A stretch of DNA of 64,000 nt from Candidatus Kryptonium thompsonii (GTDB taxonomy: Bacteria; Bacteroidota; Ignavibacteria; Kryptoniales; Kryptoniaceae). Positions within the stretch are counted from its first letter, which is position 1, and every line of letters begins with the position of its first letter. Positions 44,979 through 55,143 of this stretch are shown in pieces. Under the pieces are notes generated by a model. That model was given only the letters and a program-made list of their open reading frames with translations, ran no database searches and had not been told where the DNA came from. The stretch spans positions 248,001-312,000 of the forward strand of contig LDXX01000006.1 in assembly GCA_001442925.1 (NCBI GenBank). Direction: 5' to 3'. Made by a program: the position numbers and the translations under genes.

Positions 44979-44994
44979 TGCAATTATCGTGCCA
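44979..44994 (-). promoter_or_regulatory. Sigma-54 promoter, perfect consensus
   Basis: On the minus strand TGGCACG-ATAA-TTGCA matches the -24/-12 consensus fully. The predicted start near 44968 gives a 43-nt leader for the lipoprotein gene. It lies between the end of the CHASE2-sigma-54 activator gene and its likely target. It shares TGGCACGATA with the promoter at 1101-1116. Confidence 0.8.
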
Positions 44995-45064
44995 GAAAAA
45001 TTTATTGTCTTTCAATGTAGAGTTTTGAGGTAAAATGCTGGGATTCATCCCCAAATTGCTGGGT

Positions 45065-47713
45065 TTAAGGGTTCCAGTCATTTTGATTTAAGTTTTCAAG
45101 GGTAAGTTCGCCCCTATGAAATTTTAAGGCAAACTCCTCAAGGTAAAAATGATACCTTGCTGGAAGGTTTTTGTATTTTAACTTAATGATGGATTTAATT
45201 TCGTTTTCAGATTTGCATTGGTTGATGATCTCTATAAAGTTTTGGATGTACTCGATAAGCTTTTTCTTTGCCTTTTCTGCGGCTTCAACGTCATTTTCAG
45301 CCAGCTTCATAGATGTTTTAATGAGATCGAATTCACACTCGTATAGATTTTTAAAGCATATTCCTCGCAGATATTCACTGATCGTTCCTCGGTTTAAGCC
45401 AAGTTCATTTGCAGTTTCAGAGATCGCGCTGTGTGAGAATTTTTTCTCTCTAAGTAAGTTTAAAATTTTCTCTTCGATGTCTATTTTTCCCTTCACTGAT
45501 TTTGCAATCTCCTCCGGTAAATCTTTAAGTTGAATCAAGTTTCTTCCGCTGGACTTTGCAAATATGATTGCTCTTTTTATAGCATTCTCAAGCTGGCGGA
45601 CATTTCCCGGCCATTCATAGTTTAAGAATGCATTCATCACAGCATGCGAAGCTTTCATATCGCTGGATTTGAATTTTTTCAGGAAGTGTTCAACAAGAAA
45701 TGGAATGTCTTCTTTTCTTTCTCGTAGAGGTGGGACATGGATTCGGACGACGTTTAACCTATAATAAAGATCTTCTCTGAATTTCCCTTCTTTCACGGCT
45801 TTTTCAATATCGCGATTTGTTGCGGCAATGATTCGCAAGTCAACTTTTAAAATTTCTGTTCCACCAACTCTATTAAATTCGCCCGATTGGATGAATCTTA
45901 GAATTTTTGCCTGAAATGATTCGGGCGTTTCTGCAATTTCATCAAGGAATATTGTTCCGCCGTCGGCAATTTCAAATAAGCCCTTTTTTTGTTGCGTTGC
46001 CCCCGTGAAAGCCCCTTTTTCATAACCGAAAAGCTCGCTTTCAAGCAATGTTTCTGGGATAGCGGAACAATTTATCGCTATAAATTTTTTATCCTTCCTT
46101 GGGCTTAATTTATGTATTGCCATTGCGATTAACTCTTTGCCAACTCCGTTTTCACCTGTTATCAAAACTGGTACATCCGATGGAGCAACTTTCTTTACAG
46201 TTGAAATGACTTTTTCCATTTTACTGCCTTTTGAGTAAACGATGCCCTCGAATTCGACTTTTTCCGCTTTTTCAACCTCGGAGAATTCTGAAAGGTCCTC
46301 AAACTTTGATGTCAATTCCTTTATCTCGTCGTAAGTTTTTTCAAGATTTGAGAGTGCCACCGTTTTCTCATCAGCGACTTTTAAATTTTCAATCTCTCTT
46401 TGGAGTTCAATTATTTTCATCTCCTTTTCCTTGATCATATCTTCAATTCTCTTTTTCTCATTTTCAAGCTCAATCATTTTTCTTCTTTCAGACTCAAAAA
46501 CATAAACCATCCCTAAAAATATCGATAACAAAGCAGTAAGGACAGGATATATTGAAATCGAAATTCCGAGTGTAAACAAGAAAGTAATAAGCGCAAGGGA
46601 GAGCAAAAATGTTAACGCAGGAAAAATCCCAAACCTTAAAACATTTGAGAGATTCCGCAATGAGATCAAATGTAGAATCAATACAGATAAGACAAAAGAT
46701 AAAACGAAGTTGAGAATGGGTCCAGTTTTAGTTATAAATTTTTTTTGAATTATGGTATTTAACGACATTATGTGAACCCCAGTGGCAGGAAACTTATCTT
46801 GAAATGGGCTTTTAACCGTTTGTCCGAGAACATCGCTGAGGAATCCAACGAACACAATTTTATTTTTAAATTCCCCCATGTTAATCTCTGGTTCAAGACC
46901 AGATTTAAACGCATCGTAAGATTTTATGAAATCTAAAACCGAATACATTTTTAAAGCCCCTGTTCCACCGCTATAGTTTATCAGTATCTTTCCGTTTTTT
47001 GTTGGAATTTCGATTCTGCCAAGTTGAATCTTATCTTCAAAAATTTTAACTGAATCCCTTGGGATTTCGTAATAAACTCGTGCAAGTTCGAGCGAGAGCG
47101 ATGGGAGATATTGATTTTTTCCAAATTGAACAATCAAGGGAATCTCTTCAGGGAAGTCACGCTGGATATAATTGAGATGCCCTAACCCTGCACAACTTTG
47201 AAGAAGTTCATCAAATGGCGCAAGAAAATTCGAGCCTTTGAGAAAATTTGAGTTTTTATCGTTCCCAGTTATCAAAAATTTTTTTAGATTTTTTGATATT
47301 TGGGTTGTATCTTCAGCTGATTTTCCAAAACTTGTAAAACTTCCACCCAGATAAACCCTTTTTGATTTTTCCGTAGTCAAAACCAGAAGATTGTCTCGCT
47401 CTGGATAATCGGGATTTTTATCGAGCAAGAGTATATCAAATGCGATCGCTTTAACATCCAATTCTGTAAGTAGCTCGATGAGGAGTGCGTAATAGCTTCG
47501 TTTTAAAGGGTATCCGCCAAGTGAGTGGATTGCGGTATCGTCAATATATAGAAATACAAGTGATGTGTCAACCTGCTGTTGTCCACGGAGTTTAAACTTC
47601 AGTTGGTTAAAAAACGAATTTAGATTTTCAAGGTAGGGAATTTTTGCTATTTCAAGCGTTAGAACGAGAAACGAGATTAAAAAACCAATGATCAGCCCGT
47701 GCTTATTTTTCAT
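45065..47713 (-). CDS. CHASE2 sensor fused to a sigma-54-dependent transcriptional activator
   Basis: 882 residues. N-terminal membrane segment (~7-25), an extracytoplasmic CHASE2 domain (~30-320; VFLYIDDTAIHSLGGYPLKR, AIAFDILLLD), three hydrophobic segments (~328-408), a coiled coil (~410-470) and an AAA+ sigma-54 domain (~490-720). Walker A is GENGVGKEL (~516), the sigma-54 contact loop GAFTGA is intact (~567) and Walker B is GGTIFLDEI. An HTH (ISETANELGLNRGTISEYLR) is followed by a ~100-residue C-terminal extension. This is a one-component design: sensor and activator in one membrane protein with no kinase. Confidence 0.92.
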   Translation of the reverse strand: MKNKHGLIIGFLISFLVLTLEIAKIPYLENLNSFFNQLKFKLRGQQQVDTSLVFLYIDDTAIHSLGGYPLKRSYYALLIELLTELDVKAIAFDILLLDKNPDYPERDNLLVLTTEKSKRVYLGGSFTSFGKSAEDTTQISKNLKKFLITGNDKNSNFLKGSNFLAPFDELLQSCAGLGHLNYIQRDFPEEIPLIVQFGKNQYLPSLSLELARVYYEIPRDSVKIFEDKIQLGRIEIPTKNGKILINYSGGTGALKMYSVLDFIKSYDAFKSGLEPEINMGEFKNKIVFVGFLSDVLGQTVKSPFQDKFPATGVHIMSLNTIIQKKFITKTGPILNFVLSFVLSVLILHLISLRNLSNVLRFGIFPALTFLLSLALITFLFTLGISISIYPVLTALLSIFLGMVYVFESERRKMIELENEKKRIEDMIKEKEMKIIELQREIENLKVADEKTVALSNLEKTYDEIKELTSKFEDLSEFSEVEKAEKVEFEGIVYSKGSKMEKVISTVKKVAPSDVPVLITGENGVGKELIAMAIHKLSPRKDKKFIAINCSAIPETLLESELFGYEKGAFTGATQQKKGLFEIADGGTIFLDEIAETPESFQAKILRFIQSGEFNRVGGTEILKVDLRIIAATNRDIEKAVKEGKFREDLYYRLNVVRIHVPPLRERKEDIPFLVEHFLKKFKSSDMKASHAVMNAFLNYEWPGNVRQLENAIKRAIIFAKSSGRNLIQLKDLPEEIAKSVKGKIDIEEKILNLLREKKFSHSAISETANELGLNRGTISEYLRGICFKNLYECEFDLIKTSMKLAENDVEAAEKAKKKLIEYIQNFIEIINQCKSENEIKSIIKLKYKNLPARYHFYLEEFALKFHRGELTLENLNQNDWNP

Positions 47714-47967
47714 TTTTATCTCAAACAGTTTTTGGACTTAACTTAATTTAAGTAGCGCTTTTGAGTTTTCAAAAGTTGGAGATGGTTTATAACGCTTAAT
47801 TTGATGTCAACGGTGTCTTGCTTATTTAGTTTGACTTTGGTAAATTAAGTTTCGAAAAACAAAACTTTACTACATTTTATGAGTAGAGCATATCTATCTT
47901 TACAAGCACCTTGCATTCCTTCATTAGTTAAAAACTTTAAAACAAATTTTTAAAAGGAGGACCCACC
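47714..47967. other. Divergent intergenic region with palindrome and possible maeB promoter
   Basis: There is no gene here. It contains a palindrome CTTTTGA-GTTT-TCAAAAG (47758-47775) about 45 nt upstream of the CHASE2 regulator start, a possible autoregulatory operator. TTGCTT (47818-47823) and TAAATT (47841-47846), 17 nt apart, could be a maeB promoter with a ~115-nt leader. AAAGGAGG at 47953-47960 is the maeB ribosome binding site. Confidence 0.35.
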
Positions 47968-50256
47968 ATGGGAGTTAAAATTCGTAAAGAAGAAGCCCTT
48001 GAATACCATAGTCAGGGACGAAAAGGTAAACTTGAAATTATACCATCAAAGCCGTGTTTAACGCAAAGAGACCTTTCACTTGCCTATACCCCGGGAGTTG
48101 CCGAGCCGTGTAGGGAGATATATAAAAATCCTGATCTTGCCTATGAATATACAATAAAGGGGAATTTCGTTGCGGTGGTTTCAAATGGTACAGCGGTTTT
48201 AGGACTTGGTGATATTGGGGCGCTTGCGGGGAAGCCCGTTATGGAAGGGAAAGCAGTTTTGTTCAAAAGATTTGCAGATATTGACGCAATTGATATTGAG
48301 ATCAACGAAAAAGACCCTGATAAGTTAATTGAAATAATCGCAGCACTTGAACCAACATTTGGAGGAATTAACCTTGAGGATATCAAAGCACCTGAATGTT
48401 TCTACATTGAGGAGGAGCTGAAGAAGAGGATGAGCATTCCAGTTTTTCATGACGATCAACATGGGACAGCGATCATAAGTGGAGCTGCACTTTTAAACGC
48501 ACTTGAACTCGCTGGAAAGAAAATCGATGAGGTTGTAGTTGTCTTCAACGGAGCTGGCGCATCAGCTATAGCGTGTGCAAGGTTTTATGTTCTTCTTGGT
48601 GTTAAGAAGGAAAATATAATTATGTGCGACACTAAGGGCGTTATTTACAAGGGAAGGAAGGAAAGTATGAACCCATATAAGGAAGAGTTTGCGACCACAA
48701 GATTCGGTGATGGTGCAACTTTGAAAGATGCGCTTGTTGGAGCAGATGTTTTTGTCGGTTTGTCCGTTGGCAATGTCGTCACGAAGGAAATGTTAAAAAC
48801 AATGGCGGATAATCCTATTGTTTTTGCGATGGCAAATCCCGACCCCGAGATAACCTATGAAGATGCAATTGAAGCGCGCGATGATGTGATAATGGCAACT
48901 GGAAGATCCGATTATCCAAATCAAGTTAACAATGTGCTTGGTTTTCCGTTTATCTTTAGAGGTGCGCTTGATGTGAGAGCGAGGGCGATAAATGAAGAGA
49001 TGAAGCTTGCAGCAGCTCGAGCACTTGCTCAACTTGCAAAGCAAGATGTCCCTGATTCAGTTATTCGTGCTTATGGTGGCGAAAAGCTTGAATTTGGGAG
49101 AAATTACATAATACCGAAGCCATTTGACCCGCGCGTTTTAACTTGGGTTGCCCCAGCGGTTGCGAAAGCCGCAATTGAAAGCGGGGTTGCGAGAATTCAA
49201 ATTACGGATTGGGAAGAGTATAAACATCAACTCGAGGTTCGCCTTGGGATATCGCGTGAAATTATGAGACCAATTTTTGCAATTGCGAAGAAAAATCCAA
49301 AGCGAATTGTTTTCCCAGAGGGTGAAGAGGCGAAGATTTTAAAAGCGAGTCAAATATTAATTGACGAGGGGATAGCAAAGCCAATTTTGATCGGTTCGGA
49401 AAACATAATAAGACAGAGAATCGAAGAGAATAAACTTAGTTTGAAAGATGTCAAAATTGTTGAGCCGTTGAAATATCCAAGGTTTGATGAATATGTCGAG
49501 GAATACTATCGCCTGCGTCAGCGTAAGGGTGTGACCTTGAAAGAGGCTCGTAAAATCATGGCTTTGCCAAATTACTTTGGTGCGATGATGGTAAGGATGG
49601 GAGATGCGGACGGATTAATTTCTGGTTTAACATCTCACTATCCTGATACGATTCGTCCCGCTCTTCAGATCATAAGAATGGATGAGAGATTCACGCGTGT
49701 TTCTGGACTTTACATTATGATAACGAAGAAAGGAACATTTTTCTTTGCTGATACAACCGTTAACATCGATCCAACTCCTGAGGAACTCGCTGAGATAGCA
49801 ATTGCAGCTGCTGAAACAGCAAGGAGATTTAATGTTGAGCCGGTCGTTGCTTTGCTTTCGTTTAGTAACTTTGGAAGCACGGAGAATCCATATTCTTTAA
49901 AGGTTAAAAAAGCGGTTGAGATTATAAAACAAAAAGCACCTGACCTTGTGGTTGATGGTGAGATGCAGGCAGATACCGCAGTTGTTCCAGAAATAATTGA
50001 AGAGATGTATCCATTTTCAGCTTTAAGAGGCAAAGGTCCTGCGAATGTTTTGATATTCCCGGATCTTAACTCTGCAAACATTGCGTATAAGCTTGTTTAC
50101 AGAATTGGTGGTGCTGATGTGATTGGTCCAATTCTTATGGGTATGAAGAAACCTGTTCATGTTCTTCAGACTGGGGCTGAGGTAAATGAGATTGTAAATA
50201 TGGCAGCAATTGCAGTTGCGGAAGCCATTGAAAAGGAAAGGGTCAATGGTAGATAA
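47968..50256 (+). CDS. maeB: NADP-dependent malic enzyme with phosphotransacetylase-like domain
   Basis: 762 residues, the long MaeB form. The malic enzyme part (~1-425) has [35 protein letters not shown] and a Rossmann NADP site ([17 protein letters not shown]). The C-terminal domain (~430-762) is phosphotransacetylase-like ([19 protein letters not shown]) and mainly regulatory, responding to acetyl-CoA in known MaeB. It decarboxylates malate to pyruvate. Confidence 0.96.
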   Translation: MGVKIRKEEALEYHSQGRKGKLEIIPSKPCLTQRDLSLAYTPGVAEPCREIYKNPDLAYEYTIKGNFVAVVSNGTAVLGLGDIGALAGKPVMEGKAVLFKRFADIDAIDIEINEKDPDKLIEIIAALEPTFGGINLEDIKAPECFYIEEELKKRMSIPVFHDDQHGTAIISGAALLNALELAGKKIDEVVVVFNGAGASAIACARFYVLLGVKKENIIMCDTKGVIYKGRKESMNPYKEEFATTRFGDGATLKDALVGADVFVGLSVGNVVTKEMLKTMADNPIVFAMANPDPEITYEDAIEARDDVIMATGRSDYPNQVNNVLGFPFIFRGALDVRARAINEEMKLAAARALAQLAKQDVPDSVIRAYGGEKLEFGRNYIIPKPFDPRVLTWVAPAVAKAAIESGVARIQITDWEEYKHQLEVRLGISREIMRPIFAIAKKNPKRIVFPEGEEAKILKASQILIDEGIAKPILIGSENIIRQRIEENKLSLKDVKIVEPLKYPRFDEYVEEYYRLRQRKGVTLKEARKIMALPNYFGAMMVRMGDADGLISGLTSHYPDTIRPALQIIRMDERFTRVSGLYIMITKKGTFFFADTTVNIDPTPEELAEIAIAAAETARRFNVEPVVALLSFSNFGSTENPYSLKVKKAVEIIKQKAPDLVVDGEMQADTAVVPEIIEEMYPFSALRGKGPANVLIFPDLNSANIAYKLVYRIGGADVIGPILMGMKKPVHVLQTGAEVNEIVNMAAIAVAEAIEKERVNGR

Positions 50257-50265
50257 GAACATACT

Positions 50266-50295
50266 GGGGGACTTTTATAAGTCCCCCTACTTTTT
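50266..50295 (+). terminator. Intrinsic terminator after maeB
   Basis: GGGGGACTT (50266-50274) pairs with AAGTCCCCC (50279-50287) around TTAT, followed by TACTTTTTG. Confidence 0.88.
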
Positions 50296-50325
50296 GTTTA
50301 TAAATAAAATTGAGGGATTCGATCA

Positions 50326-51105
50326 GTGAAAAGATTTTATTTATCTCTGCTATTTCTGTTTTGCTTTGCTTTTGGTTTTGCTGGAATTGAGATACCTAAA
50401 TTAACACAGCGTGTAACAGATCTTGCGGGAATTTTAACGGCTGAGCAAATAAATGCGCTTGAGTACAAACTTGCTAGGTTTGAAGATGAAACTACAAATC
50501 AAATCGCTGTCTTGATCATTCCGTCTCTTGAAGGTGAGGATCTTGAGGATTTCTCAATTAGAGTTGTTGAAAAAAATAAACTTGGTCAAGCTGGTAAAGA
50601 TAACGGTGTTCTTTTTCTGATAGCAGTCCAAGATAGGAAGATGCGCCTTGAGGTTGGCTATGGGCTTGAGGGTGCTTTGCCCGATGCCGTGTGTGATCAG
50701 ATTTTGAGGAACATAGTGCGTCCGAAATTCAGGCAGGGTGATTATTACGGTGGAATAGATGCTGGAATTGATGCTATAATCTCGGCAACAAAAGGTGAGT
50801 TTAAAGCTGATCCACGGGAGAAAACAGGGACAAAAGTTGGAACAATCCTTGCACTTATTATAATTGGTTTTGTTTTGTTGGCATTTTTTGGCTCTATCAT
50901 ATCGAGCGTGAGGCATTACTCGGTTCACTCAGGAGGACATGATTCAACTTTGCTATGGCTTTGGTTGTTGGGTTCAATGAGCGAGAGAAGAAGAGGCGGA
51001 GGTGGCTATTGGGGTGGATGGTCATCTGGTGGTGGATTTGGTGGAGGTGGATGGTCTGGTGGAGGCGGAAGCTTTGGAGGTGGAGGAGCAAGCAGTAGCT
51101 GGTAA
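50326..51105 (+). CDS. TPM-domain membrane protein (YgcG family)
   Basis: 259 residues, GTG start with GAGGGA upstream. Signal peptide (YLSLLFLFCFAFGFA), TPM domain (~25-155; RVTDLAGILTAEQINALEYK, GYGLEGALPD), one membrane segment (~166-188) and a Gly/Trp/Ser-rich C-terminus ending in SSSW. The family has been linked to membrane-protein quality control and photosystem repair in plants; its bacterial role is unclear. It pairs with the following TPM gene. Confidence 0.88.
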   Translation: MKRFYLSLLFLFCFAFGFAGIEIPKLTQRVTDLAGILTAEQINALEYKLARFEDETTNQIAVLIIPSLEGEDLEDFSIRVVEKNKLGQAGKDNGVLFLIAVQDRKMRLEVGYGLEGALPDAVCDQILRNIVRPKFRQGDYYGGIDAGIDAIISATKGEFKADPREKTGTKVGTILALIIIGFVLLAFFGSIISSVRHYSVHSGGHDSTLLWLWLLGSMSERRRGGGGYWGGWSSGGGFGGGGWSGGGGSFGGGGASSSW

Positions 51106-51108
51106 AAA

Positions 51109-51585
51109 TTGAAAACAAAATTTTTAAATGTCGTGCTTAAAGTTAAGGATATTTTTACAAAAGAAGACTTGAAGAAAATTTCGGAGAAAATCGCACAGAT
51201 AGAAAAAAGAACAAGTGGCGAGATCAGGGTTTCAATTCATGAAAAAAGGAGTTTGCTTGAGAGAAAGTTGTCTATTTTCGATATGGCTCTGAGGGAATTT
51301 TATAGACTTGGGATGGATAAAACACGAGATCAAACTGGTGTGCTTGTTTATATACTTCTTTCGGAAAGAAAGCTTCAAATAGTGGCGGATAAAGGGATAA
51401 ATGAAAAGGTCGAAAACGAAACATGGCAAAAGATCGCAGATAAAATAGCTGAACAGTTTAAGCAGGGTAAATATCTTGAAGGAATTATGGAAGGACTTGA
51501 TGAGATCGGTGGAATACTTTTGCAACATTTTCCGATAAAGCCTGATGATAGAAATGAACTGTCAAATGAAGTGGAAATAAGATGA
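51109..51585 (+). CDS. Small TPM-domain protein
   Basis: 158 residues, TTG start 3 nt after the previous stop. TPM fold (KISEKIAQIEKRTSGEIRVS, TGVLVYILLSERKLQIVADK). No signal peptide or membrane segment, so it is probably cytoplasmic, unlike its partner. Pairs of a Gly-rich and a short TPM protein are common, often beside a LemA gene, which is absent here. Confidence 0.82.
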   Translation: MKTKFLNVVLKVKDIFTKEDLKKISEKIAQIEKRTSGEIRVSIHEKRSLLERKLSIFDMALREFYRLGMDKTRDQTGVLVYILLSERKLQIVADKGINEKVENETWQKIADKIAEQFKQGKYLEGIMEGLDEIGGILLQHFPIKPDDRNELSNEVEIR

Positions 51586-51615
51586 CGATATTGAAAAATA
51601 AAGCACTTAGAAGTT

Positions 51616-52458
51616 ATGCCGTTTTATGGGTATTTGGGGATATTTATAATTTTGATCGCTGAGGTTTTGCTTTTTCTTAAAGTTAAAATTGTTGGAATTT
51701 ATTTCACCCCGATTGTTTGGACTGGGTACATCCTTTTCATCGATGCCTTGAATTTCAAACTTTACAAAACTTCCTTAATTAAAACTCGGACGGTTGAATT
51801 TTTAATTATGTTGCCGTGGTCGGTTATATGCTGGTTAATTTTTGAAGCGTATAATTTTCATCTTAAAAACTGGTATTACATTGGATTGCCTGAAAGTGCG
51901 CTCGCGAGAACTGTTGGTTATGTGTGGTCGTTTGCGACGATTTTTCCTGCCATACTTGAGACGAATCAACTTATCAAGCCAATTTTTAAAAATGTGAGCA
52001 AAAAACCATCGAAGCCGACGGATAAAAAATTATCGGTTTATTTTGCTTTAGGTTTAATCTTTTTGATTGTTCCCTTGCTTTTACCATCCGAAGTAGCTTC
52101 TTATCTTTTTGCTTTAGTTTGGGTTGGTTTTGCTTTTCTTCTTGAGCCGTTGAATTACAAACTTGGAGGGGAAAGTTTGTTCAAAGAGTTTGAGAATGGC
52201 AAATTGACGACGCTATTCTCTCTATTTCTCGCTGGTTTAATATGCGGTGTGCTTTGGGAATTCTGGAATTATTGGGCTATTGGTAAATGGATTTATACTG
52301 TGCCCATTCCATTTGCAGGTCCGAGGATTTTTGAAATGCCACTACTTGGATTTCTTGGATTTCCTGCTTTTGCAGTTGAAGTTTACTCATTGCAGAATTT
52401 TTTAATCGTTGTGTTGAAGAAAAATCAAAGGCTTGCAGAGTTGTTTGGAGTTGTGTAA
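51616..52458 (+). CDS. Hypothetical multi-pass membrane protein
   Basis: 280 residues with about eight hydrophobic segments. Two halves look alike: WTGYILFIDALNFKLYKTSL (~33-52) and FLLEPLNYKLGGESLFKEFE in the second half, each followed by a membrane segment with Trp/Glu (WLIFEAYNFHLKNW; LWEFWNYWAIGKW). This suggests an internal duplication. I do not recognise the family. Its 3' end overlaps the convergent kinase gene by 34 nt. Confidence 0.7.
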   Translation: MPFYGYLGIFIILIAEVLLFLKVKIVGIYFTPIVWTGYILFIDALNFKLYKTSLIKTRTVEFLIMLPWSVICWLIFEAYNFHLKNWYYIGLPESALARTVGYVWSFATIFPAILETNQLIKPIFKNVSKKPSKPTDKKLSVYFALGLIFLIVPLLLPSEVASYLFALVWVGFAFLLEPLNYKLGGESLFKEFENGKLTTLFSLFLAGLICGVLWEFWNYWAIGKWIYTVPIPFAGPRIFEMPLLGFLGFPAFAVEVYSLQNFLIVVLKKNQRLAELFGVV

Positions 52459-53018
52459 GGTGGGATAACCTTAACGATTGCTGTGTCGAGCGTTTTTTCG
52501 TTTAAAATGAAAATCTCATCAAACCCTTCGGTTGGAATTGATTTTTTTGCTTCAATGAAATTTACATATTGATTTCGTATAACTTGCTCCCCGACTTTTC
52601 TTGGTCTTTTCTTGTCCCTTTCTATACAAATTTCAAGTGGGATGTCAAAGACAATTATTACAACTTTAAATCCATATTTTTTAGCTATCTCAATTAACTG
52701 TCGTCTTGTTTCTTTTGAAAGCGATGTCGCATCCGCAACTGTTAATTTCCCGACGAGCAATCTTTTCTCGATTATGAAATAAAACAGATCAAAGGCATGT
52801 TTTGATACCGCTTGATTTGCTGGATTGTCAGAGATCATGGCTCTGCAGTGATCAGATGATACTATTTGAGTTCGCTTAAAAAATTTTTTAGCAAATGTTG
52901 ATTTACCGCTTCCAGCAACCCCGCATAGGACGACCAAAGTTCTTGGTGTTATTTTTATTTCAAATTCTTCCCTCTGTTCAAGCTTTTTTCTAAATATGTT
53001 TAAAACTTTTTCTATCAT
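52425..53018 (-). CDS. P-loop kinase/AAA_33-type ATP-binding protein
   Basis: 197 residues. Walker A VLCGVAGSGKSTFAKK (~33-48), then VSSDHCRAMISDN, VADATSLSKETRRQLIEIAK and a lid region RDKKRPRKVGEQVI. This is the arrangement of polynucleotide-kinase-like and zeta-toxin-like small kinases. Substrate unknown. It overlaps tyrA by 4 nt but is functionally unrelated to it as far as can be seen. Confidence 0.8.
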   Translation of the reverse strand: MIEKVLNIFRKKLEQREEFEIKITPRTLVVLCGVAGSGKSTFAKKFFKRTQIVSSDHCRAMISDNPANQAVSKHAFDLFYFIIEKRLLVGKLTVADATSLSKETRRQLIEIAKKYGFKVVIIVFDIPLEICIERDKKRPRKVGEQVIRNQYVNFIEAKKSIPTEGFDEIFILNEKTLDTAIVKVIPPYTTPNNSASL

Positions 53019-54106
53019 CTCGTAAAAATTTTATAGCCTAATTTGCTTATTATCTCTGTGGCTTTTTTTGCTTCATTTTCACTTCCAAACGAAAGTCGAA
53101 ATGTTCCGCCTATCCCTTCCCTTACACGCAGGAGTTCGATATCTTTTATGTTTAATCCACCTTCGTATAATGCGGTTGAGATTTTACTTAAAACACCTGG
53201 TTTATCTTCAACCATTATGAACACATCGTGCAAGACATTAAGGAAGCCCTTTCGGCTTGATGGGATTTCATTGCGAAGTTTAAAAGCATTGTCGAACTCG
53301 GGTTTTAATTCACCTATTTTGTTGGATTTAATAATCTCCCTGTATTTACTAAGTCCGTTAATAAAATTGTCAAGCGCTTCAATTATCTTTTCTCTGTTGA
53401 ATGAGATTATATCATGCCATATTTCAAATTGACTTGATGCGATCCGTGTTAAGTCCTTAAATCCGCCTCCTGATAATGACAGGTAATCTGTTCCCATGCT
53501 TCCGACTGTATTGACGAGCAGGACGGCGATTAATTGTGGTAGGTGGCTGATATATCCTGCTATTCCGTCGTGAATTTCGGGATCAAGCAAGATTATGTTT
53601 GCGCCTGTTAATTTTATAAGTTCAATGAATTCATTGACAACCTTTATCGGGACATTGAAGTTTGGACATAATACATAGACCGCGTTTTCAAAGAGAAACG
53701 GGTCTGCGGAAGATATACCCTTTCTTTCTGATCCAGCCATCGGGTGACCACCAATGAAATAAACATCATTTTTAATTTTTTCAGCCTCTTTCAAGACAAT
53801 TTTTTTGACGCTCCCGACATCGGTTATTATCGTTCCAGATTTTGCATGCTTTGATACTATATGAATTTGTTGTAAGATCTCCTTGATCGGTGTGCATAGG
53901 AAAACAACATCGGCATCATTTACTGCTTCTTCAATTGAGTTGGCTTTTTTATTAATTGCGCCAAGTTCAAGTGCGATGTCCAGGGAGCTCGGATCAATGT
54001 CAAACCCTGTAATTATAAAATCATATCCCTTTGATTGTTTTAAAGAAAGGGCAATTGACCCGCCAATTAAGCCGGTTCCAATGATTGAGATTTTTCTAAA
54101 TGTCAT
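53015..54106 (-). CDS. tyrA: Prephenate dehydrogenase with C-terminal ACT domain
   Basis: 363 residues. The Rossmann domain opens with KISIIGTGLIGGSIALSLKQ; DVVFLCTPI, GSVKK and the substrate-binding FIGGHPMAGSERKG follow. The C-terminal ACT domain (~292-360; VFIMVEDKPGVLSKISTALY) suggests tyrosine feedback. It makes 4-hydroxyphenylpyruvate. It follows aroF by 14 nt, forming an aromatic amino-acid operon. Confidence 0.94.
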   Translation of the reverse strand: MTFRKISIIGTGLIGGSIALSLKQSKGYDFIITGFDIDPSSLDIALELGAINKKANSIEEAVNDADVVFLCTPIKEILQQIHIVSKHAKSGTIITDVGSVKKIVLKEAEKIKNDVYFIGGHPMAGSERKGISSADPFLFENAVYVLCPNFNVPIKVVNEFIELIKLTGANIILLDPEIHDGIAGYISHLPQLIAVLLVNTVGSMGTDYLSLSGGGFKDLTRIASSQFEIWHDIISFNREKIIEALDNFINGLSKYREIIKSNKIGELKPEFDNAFKLRNEIPSSRKGFLNVLHDVFIMVEDKPGVLSKISTALYEGGLNIKDIELLRVREGIGGTFRLSFGSENEAKKATEIISKLGYKIFTR

Positions 54107-54120
54107 AGTTTGGGTAAAAT

Positions 54121-55143
54121 TTATTGGATTTTTCTTCCTATCGCCTCTGCTATTTTTCTTATTTCGTTCATAAGTTGTGTGAATTGCTCAAGATAGAGAG
54201 ATTGAGGTCCGTCTGATTTTGCTTTTTCTGGTTGATGATGAACTTCAACGATCAATCCATCAGCTCCCGCTGCGATTGCAGCTCTTGCCACAGGTATAAC
54301 CTTATCTCTTATTCCCGTTGCGTGTGATGGATCGACGACAATTGGTAAATGGCTTTTTTTGTGTATAACTGGGATTGCGTTTATATCAAGCGTATTTCTC
54401 GTGGATGTTTCAAAGGTTCTAATCCCTCTTTCGCAGAGTATGACATTGTGATTTCCTCCAGCGAGTATGTATTCAGCAGCCATGAGCCATTCCTCAATTG
54501 TTGCAGCAAATCCTCTTTTTAACATTACAGGTTTATCAATTTTGCCAAGTTCCTTTAATAATGGGAAGTTTTGCATGTTTCTTGCGCCGACTTGAAGTAT
54601 ATCTGCGTATTTTGCAACAAGTTCTATATCTTTGGTATCAAGAACTTCGGTGATAACAAGCAGTCCGTATTCATCAGCGGCTGATCTTAAAAGTTTCAAT
54701 CCTTCTTCACCAAGCCCTTGAAATGAATATGGCGAAGTTCTGGGTTTGAATGCACCACCTCTTAAGATTTTAGCGCCTTGTTCAGCTACATGTTTGGCTA
54801 TTATGAATATTTGTTCCTCGCTTTCAACAGCGCATGGGCCAGCCATCACGACTATTTCTTCGATGTTGCTACCTATTTTTACACCATTTATGTTTATAAC
54901 TGTCCCTTCATGCTTGAAAGCACGGTTTGCAAGTTTATATGGTTCTGTTATTCTATAAACTTCCGCAACGCCCGGTAAAAGTTGGATATTTCTATGATCA
55001 AATTCCGGTTTTACTCCTATCGCACCAAGTACAGTTCTTGTAACGCCGGTTGAACGGTGGACATCAAAACCATATTCGTTTAAAATTTTTATCACATTTT
55101 GAATTTCTTCCTCCGTTGCATCAGGTTCCATAACAACTATCAT
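54121..55143 (-). CDS. aroF: DAHP synthase (3-deoxy-7-phosphoheptulonate synthase), ferredoxin-like domain type
   Basis: 340 residues. An N-terminal ferredoxin-like regulatory domain (~1-70; [20 protein letters not shown]) is followed by the type I-beta barrel with [32 protein letters not shown] and [17 protein letters not shown]. This is the Thermotoga-like form, in which the N-terminal domain mediates Tyr/Phe inhibition. It commits carbon to the shikimate pathway. GGAGGTG precedes the ATG. Confidence 0.95.
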   Translation of the reverse strand: MIVVMEPDATEEEIQNVIKILNEYGFDVHRSTGVTRTVLGAIGVKPEFDHRNIQLLPGVAEVYRITEPYKLANRAFKHEGTVININGVKIGSNIEEIVVMAGPCAVESEEQIFIIAKHVAEQGAKILRGGAFKPRTSPYSFQGLGEEGLKLLRSAADEYGLLVITEVLDTKDIELVAKYADILQVGARNMQNFPLLKELGKIDKPVMLKRGFAATIEEWLMAAEYILAGGNHNVILCERGIRTFETSTRNTLDINAIPVIHKKSHLPIVVDPSHATGIRDKVIPVARAAIAAGADGLIVEVHHQPEKAKSDGPQSLYLEQFTQLMNEIRKIAEAIGRKIQ

